5,295 nucleotides of DNA from Bacteroidales bacterium (lineage in GTDB: Bacteria; Bacteroidota; Bacteroidia; Bacteroidales; UBA10428). Below are positions 1-5,295 of this stretch, in pieces. The stretch lies in the NCBI GenBank assembly GCA_016938095.1, contig JAFGVG010000392.1, forward strand, positions 1-5,295, in the 5' to 3' direction. Under the pieces are notes generated by a model, which was not told the origin of the DNA, did no database searches, and worked only from the letters and a program-made list of their open reading frames with translations. Position 1 is the first letter of the stretch, and every line of letters starts with the position of its first letter. A program made the translations under genes and the position numbers.

Positions 1-152
1 ATTTTGTCGTATTTTGCCGCAGCTGGTATATCAATCTCATCATTGCGGAAAACATCGGGAGCATGGCCGGTGAGCTTATGAATATAGTGTACCAGGTTAT
101 AGGTAAATGAATCGTAATTATCAATCACCAGTATTTTATGTGTTGCTGTCAT
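1..152 (-). CDS. trpG: Anthranilate synthase component II (glutamine amidotransferase), N-terminal part, cut by window edge
   Basis: The first 50 codons plus two bases are present; the rest lies beyond the left edge. The visible protein begins MTATHKILVIDNYDSFTYNL, and the ILVIDNYDSFTYNLVHYI stretch (residues 7-24) is the hallmark N-terminal beta strand and oxyanion-side region of class I glutamine amidotransferases of the TrpG/PabA family. The catalytic Cys-His-Glu residues would be further on and cannot be seen. The family releases ammonia from glutamine and passes it to the TrpE subunit to make anthranilate from chorismate. The ATG lies 4 bases after the trpE stop codon, so the two are almost certainly co-transcribed and perhaps translationally coupled. 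No Shine-Dalgarno sequence precedes it. PabA-type amidotransferases look the same here and some serve both pathways; the direct pairing with trpE favours TrpG. Confidence 0.93.
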   Translation of the reverse strand, partial: MTATHKILVIDNYDSFTYNLVHYIHKLTGHAPDVFRNDEIDIPAAAKYDK

Positions 153-156
153 GGAA

Positions 157-1566
157 TTAAGCTATTTTGGTTGCCATTTCAATTGCCTTTTTAAGCGCCC
201 CAAGCTTGTTGTTCACCTCCTGAAGCTCATTCTCTTCTTTGGAAATGGCAACAATGCCGGCACCAGCCTGGTAATATAAGGTATTGCCCTTGCTCAGAAA
301 TGTACGGATCATAATGGCATGGTTAAACGTGCCGTTAAAATCGAGATACCCCAGCGCACCGCCGTAATAACCGCGAAGCTGGTTTTCGTATTTATCAATC
401 AGCTGCATTGCTTTGTATTTGGGCGCACCCGACAAGGTCCCTGCCGGAAAGGTAGCCGTCATCATATCGGTAGTATCCGAGCCTTCGTTAAGTTCGCCCG
501 AAACTGCCGATACCAGGTGAATCACATGGGAGAAAAACTGTACCTCGCGGTACTTATCCACTGTTACTTTTTGTGCATGCCGACTCAGGTCGTTACGGGC
601 CAAGTCAACCAGCATAACATGCTCGGCATTCTCTTTCAGGTCACCCGACAATTGCTGAGCCAGCAGCTTATCGTGTTCGTCGTCGCCGGTTCGTCTGAAA
701 GTACCGGCAATGGGATTTATGCTGGCCCTGCCTTTATGAATTTTAAGGTGCGCCTCAGGCGATGAGCCGAAGATTTTATAACTTCCGTAATCGAAATAAA
801 ACAGGTAAGGTGAGGGATTAATGGATCGCAGCGCACGGTATACATTAAACTCGTCGCCGCTAAACTGTTGCGAAAACTGACGCGACAGTACCACCTGGAA
901 TACATCGCCCCGGTAACAATGTTCCTTGCCCCGGGTTACCATTTCCATATACTGTTCGTTGGTAATGTTCGACTGCTCGGTTCCCTCGGTTCGGAAACCA
1001 TAAATAGCCATGTTACGGCTGTTGAGCAGGGTTTCAATCCTATCGAGTTCATCGGGCTCGCCGTTGATACGGTTTTCGATAATCTGCAGGTTATTCTGGA
1101 AGTGATTGATGGCAATAATGTAATTGTAGAAATGATAACGGATTTCGGGAATCTGTTGTTCCTGAACCGGTTTTGCCGATAATCCTATGTGTTCGAAATG
1201 CCGGATAGCATCGTAGGCCGTATAGCCGAACAGGCCGTTAACGGCTACTTTATCCTGTCCAGGTACCTGTTCAAAGCGCTTCAGGAATGCCCTGAACCGT
1301 TCTTTAAACTGGCCCTGGCCGGTTAAAGTTGACACCTGTTTTGACCCGTCGGGATAGGTTTCGGTAACATTGCCATTTTCCACCACGAAACCTGCTATAG
1401 GTTTCAGGCAGATAAACGAATAGCTGTTTTCGTTACCGTGATAGTCCGAGCTCTCGAGGAGCAGCGAGTTGGGAAACACATCGCGGATCCTCAGGTAGAT
1501 GCTTACCGGTGTAATGGTATCGGCAAGCAGCTGACGGGTTTTGGTTTTAATGGTGTATTTTTTCAT
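157..1566 (-). CDS. trpE: Anthranilate synthase component I
   Basis: A complete 469-residue protein, normal for a stand-alone TrpE. The enzyme converts chorismate and ammonia (supplied by TrpG) to anthranilate and pyruvate in the cytoplasm, the committed step of tryptophan synthesis. The N-terminal part holds LLLESS (residues 35-40), matching the LLES element that helps form the tryptophan feedback site; NPSPYLFYF (250-258) is the second half of that site. Chorismate-binding motifs follow in order: GDVFQVVLSRQF (220-231), IAGTFRRTG (286-294), the metal-binding region ENAEHVMLVDLARND (312-326), PAGTLSGAPK (374-383), which is typical of TrpE rather than PabB or MenF, and GAGIVAISKEENELQE (435-450). 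The ATG follows ACAA with no Shine-Dalgarno and lies 36 bases beyond the attenuator U-tract. The protein contains no tryptophan. Control by attenuation is inferred from the leader; feedback inhibition is inferred from the binding motifs. Confidence 0.97.
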   Translation of the reverse strand: MKKYTIKTKTRQLLADTITPVSIYLRIRDVFPNSLLLESSDYHGNENSYSFICLKPIAGFVVENGNVTETYPDGSKQVSTLTGQGQFKERFRAFLKRFEQVPGQDKVAVNGLFGYTAYDAIRHFEHIGLSAKPVQEQQIPEIRYHFYNYIIAINHFQNNLQIIENRINGEPDELDRIETLLNSRNMAIYGFRTEGTEQSNITNEQYMEMVTRGKEHCYRGDVFQVVLSRQFSQQFSGDEFNVYRALRSINPSPYLFYFDYGSYKIFGSSPEAHLKIHKGRASINPIAGTFRRTGDDEHDKLLAQQLSGDLKENAEHVMLVDLARNDLSRHAQKVTVDKYREVQFFSHVIHLVSAVSGELNEGSDTTDMMTATFPAGTLSGAPKYKAMQLIDKYENQLRGYYGGALGYLDFNGTFNHAIMIRTFLSKGNTLYYQAGAGIVAISKEENELQEVNNKLGALKKAIEMATKIA

Positions 1567-1602
1567 TTGTGTTTCTTTATGGTTCTTGTTCAGATAATTC
1601 TC

Positions 1603-1637
1603 AAAAAAAAACGGCCTACCGTGAGTACGATAGGCCG
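1603..1637 (-). terminator. Intrinsic terminator of the trp attenuator
   Basis: Read on the minus strand, CGGCCTATC (1637-1629) pairs with GGTAGGCCG (1620-1612). This gives a 9-bp stem, eight Watson-Crick pairs and one G-U, closing an 8-base loop. Nine consecutive T residues follow at once (1611-1603). It is a textbook Rho-independent terminator, but it stands between the promoter and the trpE start codon, 36 bases before the ATG, so it can only be useful if it is conditional. Its loop and inner 3' arm are complementary to a segment around the leader-peptide stop codon. It is also the first intrinsic terminator downstream of clpX. Confidence 0.93.
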
Positions 1638-1683
1638 CTGCTATATTTTATGCTTATATACAAAAGGGTAACGGTCTCACGGT
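1618..1683 (-). promoter_or_regulatory. Putative trp antiterminator pairing
   Basis: In the transcript, ACCGUGAG (1683-1676) is perfectly complementary over 8 bases to CUCACGGU (1625-1618). The second segment comprises the last five loop bases and the innermost three bases of the 3' arm of the terminator stem, so the two structures exclude each other. Two more pairs (A1675-U1627, C1674-G1628) are possible past one bulged base. A weak AU hairpin (UAUAU 1660-1656 with AUAUA 1646-1642) could fold within the enclosed region. The first segment overlaps the last Lys and Pro codons and the UGA stop of the leader peptide, so a ribosome at the stop would hide it, while one stalled at the Trp codons would leave it free. 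Complementarity is seen; function is inferred. Confidence 0.75.
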
Positions 1684-1714
1684 TTTATGAGAAAGGCTAG
1701 GCGCCACCAACACC
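1667..1714 (-). promoter_or_regulatory. Possible 1:2 (anti-antiterminator) fold of the trp leader
   Basis: The Trp-codon segment GGUGUUGG (1714-1707) can pair with CCGUUACC (1674-1667) with two G-U pairs and one U-U mismatch. Nested inside it, UCUCA (1692-1688) pairs perfectly with UGAGA (1679-1675) around an 8-base loop. The inner hairpin uses four of the eight bases needed for the antiterminator. Together they would form the analogue of the 1:2 structure of classical attenuators, favouring termination when no ribosome holds the region open. The helix is imperfect and was found by eye, so confidence is moderate to low. Confidence 0.45.
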
Positions 1715-1736
1715 AATTTGTATAAATTTTACGCAT
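1677..1736 (-). CDS. trpL: trp operon leader peptide, Trp-rich
   Basis: A 19-codon open reading frame, MRKIYTNWCWWRLAFLIKP, ending in TGA. Trp codons are at residues 8, 10 and 11 (1715-1713, 1709-1704), three in 19 residues. It starts about 15 bases downstream of the predicted transcription start, lies between the promoter and the attenuator terminator, and ends 39 bases before the terminator stem. The ATG follows CAGTCAGAA, A-rich and without Shine-Dalgarno, as is usual in Bacteroidota. Such peptides have no known role as proteins: their translation senses charged tRNA-Trp, with stalling at the Trp codons when tryptophan is short. It is too short for most gene finders. The Trp cluster, position and match to the downstream fold make chance unlikely; expression is not shown. 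Confidence 0.88.
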   Translation of the reverse strand: MRKIYTNWCWWRLAFLIKP

Positions 1737-1741
1737 TTCTG

Positions 1742-1755
1742 ACTGTTTTTACAGT
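1742..1755 (-). repeat. Inverted repeat at the presumed trp transcription start
   Basis: ACTGT-AAAA-ACAGT, a perfect 5-bp inverted repeat with a 4-base spacer, lying 2 bases downstream of the -7 element and 5 bases before the leader-peptide ATG. It could be a small hairpin at the 5' end of the transcript or a DNA operator. It does not resemble the E. coli TrpR operator. A chance palindrome in AT-rich DNA is possible. Confidence 0.4.
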
Positions 1756-1757
1756 TG

Positions 1758-1788
1758 CAAATATAGGGTTGATTTTGAAAAAAACAAA
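1758..1788 (-). promoter_or_regulatory. Promoter of the trp operon, Bacteroidota type
   Basis: TATATTTG (1765-1758) fits the Bacteroidota -7 consensus TAnnTTTG exactly. TTTG (1788-1785) fits the -33 element, and the spacer is 19 bases, within the usual 19-21. The predicted start of transcription is near 1751, giving a leader transcript of about 185 bases before trpE. The -33 element begins only 3 bases after the clpX stop codon. Confidence 0.8.
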
Positions 1789-1791
1789 TTA

Positions 1792-3015
1792 TCAGGCTGC
1801 TTTTAACCGGTGCAGGTTAATCTTGTCCATTTTGGTTTTGGCATATTCGAAGGTTATAACCACCTCCTTTTCATCCGATGAGGGTTGCTCAAACATCACA
1901 TCAATCATAATGGCCTCGCAGATCGATCGTAATCCCCTGGCCCCCAATTTAAACTCAACAGCCTTATCCACAATGTATTCGAGGGCTTCCTCATCAAAGG
2001 TAAGCTTAACCTTATCCATCTCGAAGAGTTTGACATACTGCTTGATAATGGAGTTTTTGGGCTCAGTAAGTATGGTTCTAAGCGTTTTCCGGTCGAGCGG
2101 GTGCAGATAGGTAAGAATAGGCAGTCGGCCGATTATTTCGGGAATCATACCGTAAGCCCTCAGATCCTGCGGAGCAATGTATTGCATGAGGTTTTCGCGC
2201 TCAATGCGATCGGTTTGCCGCGAAGCATTATAGCCTACCACTTTGGTGTTCAGCCGTTGGGCAATTTTTCGTTCAATCCCTTCAAAGGCGCCACCGCAAA
2301 TAAACAGGATGTTTCGTGTATCCACCGGGATCATTTTCTGATCGGGGTGTTTACGACCGCCCTGCGGAGGCACGTTAACCACAGAACCTTCGAGCAATTT
2401 CAAAAGGCCCTGCTGCACACCCTCACCCGATACATCGCGGGTAATGGAGGGGTTATCGCCTTTGCGTGCAATTTTGTCTATTTCATCAATGAAAACAATG
2501 CCCTTTTCTGCTGCTTCGGTGTTGTAATCGGCAACCTGCAAAAGTCTGGTAAGAATGCTTTCGATATCTTCGCCCACGTATCCGGCTTCGGTAAGTACCG
2601 TGGCATCCACAATGGTAAACGGCACGTGTAGTAATTTTGCAATGGTACGGGCCAGTAAAGTTTTCCCGGTACCGGTTTCACCCACCAGAATAATGTTTGA
2701 TTTCTCAATTTCAACGTCATCTACCTGATCGCGACGGTTGGTCTGCATCAGACGTTTATAATGATTGTATACAGCAACAGAAATGGTTTTTTTGGCATCT
2801 TCCTGGCCAATCACATACAGGTCAAGAAATTTCTTTATCTCTTTTGGTTTTAGTAACTTAATTTCATTAACGTCAAAAGCAGCTTTTTTCTTGGTTTCCT
2901 CCTGCACAATTTCCCATGCCTGTTCCACGCAACTGTCGCATATATGCCCGGAAATACCGGCAATCAACAGGTTGGTGTCACGCTTATCCCGTCCGCAAAA
3001 AGAGCATTTGTCCAT
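1792..3015 (-). CDS. clpX: ATP-dependent Clp protease, ATP-binding subunit ClpX
   Basis: A complete 407-residue AAA+ unfoldase that forms a hexamer, unfolds tagged proteins and threads them into ClpP. The N-terminal zinc-binding domain has C4-C7-C26-C29. The ATPase has Walker A GETGTGKT (112-119), the pore-1 loop GYVG (145-148), Walker B FIDE (175-178), the pore-2 region GEGVQQGLL (197-205), the RKH substrate loop (221-223), an arginine-finger-like GRLP (296-299) and sensor 2 GARGLR (358-363). The ClpP-docking IGF loop reads VGY (260-262) here, a conservative change. Length is normal. The gene follows clpP after 65 bases and is probably co-transcribed with it, with a possible weak internal promoter. 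No terminator is seen after its stop; the trp promoter begins 3 bases further on. Confidence 0.98.
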   Translation of the reverse strand: MDKCSFCGRDKRDTNLLIAGISGHICDSCVEQAWEIVQEETKKKAAFDVNEIKLLKPKEIKKFLDLYVIGQEDAKKTISVAVYNHYKRLMQTNRRDQVDDVEIEKSNIILVGETGTGKTLLARTIAKLLHVPFTIVDATVLTEAGYVGEDIESILTRLLQVADYNTEAAEKGIVFIDEIDKIARKGDNPSITRDVSGEGVQQGLLKLLEGSVVNVPPQGGRKHPDQKMIPVDTRNILFICGGAFEGIERKIAQRLNTKVVGYNASRQTDRIERENLMQYIAPQDLRAYGMIPEIIGRLPILTYLHPLDRKTLRTILTEPKNSIIKQYVKLFEMDKVKLTFDEEALEYIVDKAVEFKLGARGLRSICEAIMIDVMFEQPSSDEKEVVITFEYAKTKMDKINLHRLKAA

Positions 3016-3052
3016 CAGACAGTATTTTCAGTTTAAACGTTTCTTAAAAGCC

Positions 3053-3060
3053 CAAAGTTA
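3053..3060 (-). promoter_or_regulatory. Possible internal clpX promoter, -7 element only
   Basis: TAACTTTG in the clpP-clpX gap matches TAnnTTTG exactly and lies 37 bases before the clpX ATG. No TTTG is found at the expected 19-21 base distance upstream (that region reads AAGTAGTA), so this is at best a weak promoter. The gap is otherwise AT-rich without a hairpin terminator, so clpX can also be reached by read-through from tig-clpP. Confidence 0.3.
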
Positions 3061-3080
3061 CGAAAAACCAATACATTATA

Positions 3081-3761
3081 CTACTTTTTCTTGGATCTTT
3101 CGAGAATTTCATCAATCATTCCGTATTCCAGTGCTTCTTTTGCAGTCATCCAGTAATCGCGGTCGGAATCCTTCTCTACTTTTTCAACCGGATTGCCAGA
3201 ATGTTCGGCAATGATATGGTACAATTCAGCCCTGAGCTTCAATATTTCACGTGCGGTGATTTCGATATCGGTTGCCTGTCCCTGGGCACCGCCCATGGGC
3301 TGATGAATCATTACACGCGAATGTTTAAGCGCTGAGCGCTTGCCTTTGGTTCCGGCACATAACAAAACAGCACCCATGGAGGCAGCCATACCCGTGCAAA
3401 TGGTGGCCACATCGCAGGTCACATATTGTATGGTGTCGTATATTCCCAAACCGGCATGCACTGCACCGCCGGGGGTGTTAAAGTAGATTTGTATATCCTT
3501 GCCCGGATCGGCTGAATCGAGGTACAACAACTGAGCCTGAATGATATTGGCAACGTAGTCGTCAATAGGAAGCCCCAGGAAAATGATCCTGTCCATCATC
3601 AACCGCGAGAATACATCCATCTGCGCAATATTGAGCTGACGCTCCTCAATGATGGTGGGTGAGATATAGCTGTTGGTCACTGAGGTAAAACGGTGCAGAT
3701 TCAGACTGCTGATTCCCATGTGACCGGTGGCAAACTTGTTGAAATCCCTGATCAGATCCAT
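3081..3761 (-). CDS. clpP: ATP-dependent Clp protease, proteolytic subunit ClpP
   Basis: A complete 226-residue serine protease subunit. The family assembles two stacked heptameric rings with the active sites inside, and degrades proteins delivered by ClpX. The catalytic triad is visible: Ser128 in GMAASMGA (124-131), His153 in MIHQPMGG (151-158) and Asp202 in DRDYWM (200-205). The handle and substrate region has FNTPGG (94-99). The ATG chosen gives about 40 residues before the conserved core, similar in size to Bacteroidota ClpP. These residues may include a short propeptide removed by self-processing. Met15 is a possible alternative start. The gene begins 23 bases after the tig stop, in the same orientation, and is followed by clpX, the widespread tig-clpP-clpX order. 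Confidence 0.97.
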   Translation of the reverse strand: MDLIRDFNKFATGHMGISSLNLHRFTSVTNSYISPTIIEERQLNIAQMDVFSRLMMDRIIFLGLPIDDYVANIIQAQLLYLDSADPGKDIQIYFNTPGGAVHAGLGIYDTIQYVTCDVATICTGMAASMGAVLLCAGTKGKRSALKHSRVMIHQPMGGAQGQATDIEITAREILKLRAELYHIIAEHSGNPVEKVEKDSDRDYWMTAKEALEYGMIDEILERSKKK

Positions 3762-3784
3762 AAGGTTAAATTTTCTGAAGTATG

Positions 3785-5143
3785 TTATTTATCGAAAAGC
3801 TTGTTGAATTTCTCCAAAGTTATGTCTTTGTTGTCGAGTTTCACCGTTTTCTTAATAAAATCATACACGTTTTGTTCATTCATACTTTCGATATACCGGT
3901 TGCGTTCGTCCTCGCGATCAAGGCTTTCTTTGGCATATTTTTCGAGCATATCGGCAGGAACCTCGCCAATGCCATAATACTGTATGAACTGCTGCCTGAT
4001 GGCCTCTTTTACGTGGTCAAGCAATGCCTCCTCCTCAATTTTCAGGGAATTGTCACGGGTGATCTTTCCTTTAACCAACTGCCATTTCAGATCGGTTAAA
4101 AAATGCTCAAAATCCTTGTCAATTTGCTCGGCCGTAACCTTACCCTCGTTGGAATGCAACAGCCACCGTTTCAGAAAAGCCGACGGTAAGTCGCCTTTGA
4201 ATTTACCAATATAGAAGTCCTTTGCGTCCATTCTGAACTTATAATCGCCGTTGCGGTCGTACGCGGCTTTCAGCTCATCGGTAATCTTCTGCTCAAATTC
4301 TTCCTGCGATTTTACGGCATCTTTGCCGTAAACTTTGTCGAAAAGCTCCTGATCAACGGCGGCCTTTTCAAATTTTGACACTGACTTCAGGGTAAGCTGA
4401 AAATGATTGCTAATATCCTTGAGTTTCTCTTTATCCACTTTTAACAAGGCTGCTAGATCAGTTTCATTTGTAAACGCCTTCTTTACATCAATTACCAGCT
4501 GATCGCCGGCCTTCAGTTTTTTAAACTGTTTTTTGATTTTATCATCACTCACAAATTCAAGCGATATGCTGCCTTCATCGACCACAACGCCATTTTCAAC
4601 CGGATTATTGGCTTCGTCAACCTCAACCATCCCGGCCTTAACCAATTCGTCTCCCGTTATCTCATCAGTATCCTTATAAGTCCCAAAACGTGTAGCCATC
4701 CTGTCAACCTGTTTGGCTATCTCGTCCTTGTCAACAGCAATAATATAATAGGGTATCTTATCTTTCTCCGAAACGACTATATCGAGTTCTGGCGCCAGGC
4801 CAATGTCAAATGCAAATTCAAATTCGGAATCGCTATCCCAGTCGATATTTACCGGCTTATCGGCATTGGGCAGCGGCTCGCCCAAAATGTTCAGTTTTTC
4901 ATCCACCAGGTATTTGCTGAGCGATTCGGCCAACACTTTGTTAATCTCCTCGGCCAGTATGGGCTTCCGATATAGCTTATTAACGAGTCCCTGTGGAACC
5001 TTACCCGGGCGGAAACCGTCGAAACGGGCTTTTTTTCGGTAATCCTTCAGGATATTATCAACACGCTCTTCGTAATCAGGTTTCTCAATTCTGATCGTCA
5101 ACACTGCATTCAGCTCGTCAATACTGTCTTTCTTAATATTCAT
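3785..5143 (-). CDS. tig: Trigger factor, ribosome-associated chaperone
   Basis: A complete 452-residue protein, close to the usual length of about 430-450. Trigger factor binds near the ribosomal exit tunnel and shields nascent chains. The N-terminal ribosome-binding domain (about 1-112) carries the docking signature GFRPGKVP (43-50), preceded by YRKKARFD. The middle region (about 160-255) sits where the FKBP-like prolyl isomerase domain belongs, but only fragments such as FKKLKAGDQLVIDV (207-220) resemble it. Isomerase activity is doubtful. The remainder (113-150 and about 256-452) is the charged, helical C-terminal chaperone domain. The ATG is preceded by AACACATACAG with no Shine-Dalgarno. 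Identity rests on the docking motif, length, and position before clpP and clpX. Confidence 0.95.
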   Translation of the reverse strand: MNIKKDSIDELNAVLTIRIEKPDYEERVDNILKDYRKKARFDGFRPGKVPQGLVNKLYRKPILAEEINKVLAESLSKYLVDEKLNILGEPLPNADKPVNIDWDSDSEFEFAFDIGLAPELDIVVSEKDKIPYYIIAVDKDEIAKQVDRMATRFGTYKDTDEITGDELVKAGMVEVDEANNPVENGVVVDEGSISLEFVSDDKIKKQFKKLKAGDQLVIDVKKAFTNETDLAALLKVDKEKLKDISNHFQLTLKSVSKFEKAAVDQELFDKVYGKDAVKSQEEFEQKITDELKAAYDRNGDYKFRMDAKDFYIGKFKGDLPSAFLKRWLLHSNEGKVTAEQIDKDFEHFLTDLKWQLVKGKITRDNSLKIEEEALLDHVKEAIRQQFIQYYGIGEVPADMLEKYAKESLDREDERNRYIESMNEQNVYDFIKKTVKLDNKDITLEKFNKLFDK

Positions 5144-5196
5144 CTGTATGTGTTATAATTGAATGTCGTTTTTAAAGTATTATCCAGCGTAACTAT

Positions 5197-5238
5197 AAAA
5201 AGCTGTTGGCTGTTGGCTGTTGGCCATTGGCTTTTAGC
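5197..5238. repeat. Heptanucleotide tandem repeat upstream of tig
   Basis: On the plus strand six consecutive 7-base units end in GC: AAAAAGC, TGTTGGC three times, CATTGGC and TTTTAGC. The three central units are identical and the outer ones degenerate, which suggests an array that grew from the middle or decayed from the edges. It lies 53 bases upstream of the tig ATG, in a non-coding gap. I recall similar GCCAACA/TTGGCTG repeats in intergenic DNA of several Bacteroidota, but have not checked. No function is evident. Confidence 0.75.
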
Positions 5239-5271
5239 AGTAACTTTTGTTTCTGTGCGGATGAAGGGACT

Positions 5272-5291
5272 TCCCGCCTCCTCCGGCGGGA
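5272..5291. repeat. GC-rich palindrome near the right edge
   Basis: TCCCGCC (5272-5278) and GGCGGGA (5285-5291) form a perfect 7-bp inverted repeat around a 6-base loop. Neither strand has a clear T-tract after it (plus strand continues TAAA, minus strand AGTCCCTT), so it is not a standard intrinsic terminator. It may end the gene beyond the window, protect an RNA end, or be a dispersed palindromic repeat. The rest of the 5144-5295 gap, apart from the heptad array, shows no gene. An AT-rich stretch (ATACTTTAAA, 5180-5171) is only a poor promoter match. Confidence 0.6.
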
Positions 5292-5295
5292 TAAA

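Noticed and set aside
319..765. Plus-strand open frame of 148 codons inside trpE
   Set aside because: Lies wholly opposite the conserved trpE coding sequence and its translation shows no recognisable motif. The other plus-strand frames (868-1182, 2101-2631, 2765-3214, 3782-4099, 4803-5042) are likewise mostly opposite real genes.
1438..1671. Plus-strand frame across the trpE start and the attenuator
   Set aside because: Overlaps trpE antisense and the terminator hairpin; no family resemblance and its low complexity comes from the A-tract.
1567..1791. TRAP-type or T-box control of the trp leader
   Set aside because: No run of GAG/UAG triplets at regular spacing for TRAP and no T-box-like sequence. 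The Trp-rich ORF and competing hairpins explain the region better.
1718..2110. Plus-strand frame across the trp promoter and the end of clpX
   Set aside because: Antisense to conserved ClpX sequence and to the promoter; no recognisable protein features.
3031..3038. GTTTAAAC palindrome before clpX
   Set aside because: Eight-base AT-rich palindrome with no spacer or partner, likely by chance.
5160..5200. tig promoter
   Set aside because: ATACTTTAAA and TATAGTTACG only partly fit TAnnTTTG and no matching -33 box was found, so no promoter is annotated.

Overview
All genes in this window lie on the minus strand, so transcription runs from high to low coordinates. In that order it holds trigger factor (tig), clpP, clpX, a 225-base regulatory gap, trpE, and the first 50 codons of trpG, which is cut by the left edge. 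The window looks chromosomal and points to Bacteroidota. The ClpX (Walker A GETGTGKT) and the strongly divergent trigger factor are of the type seen in that phylum. Start codons lack Shine-Dalgarno sequences and are preceded by A-rich DNA. The best promoter matches the Bacteroides-type TTTG / TAnnTTTG pattern. I cannot name a genus.

The right part (5143 to 1792) is a protein quality-control operon. Trigger factor meets nascent chains at the ribosome, and ClpX unfolds substrates and feeds them to the ClpP protease. Gaps are short (23 and 65 bases). The 152 bases upstream of tig hold a heptanucleotide repeat and a GC-rich palindrome, but no convincing promoter.

The left part (1791 to 1) is the start of a tryptophan operon. 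TrpE and TrpG form anthranilate synthase, the first committed step from chorismate to tryptophan.

The most interesting part is the gap between clpX and trpE (1567-1791), which carries what looks like a complete ribosome-mediated transcription attenuator. It contains a near-consensus Bacteroidota promoter and an unlisted 19-codon leader peptide, MRKIYTNWCWWRLAFLIKP, with three Trp codons. After these come a 9-bp terminator hairpin with nine U residues and an 8-base segment overlapping the leader stop codon. That segment is perfectly complementary to the terminator loop and the inner part of its 3' arm, and so could form an antiterminator. The logic matches the classical enterobacterial trp attenuator, but the sequence and pairing layout are different. 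TrpE itself contains no tryptophan. The leader sequence and complementarities are read directly from the DNA; the regulatory behaviour is inferred.
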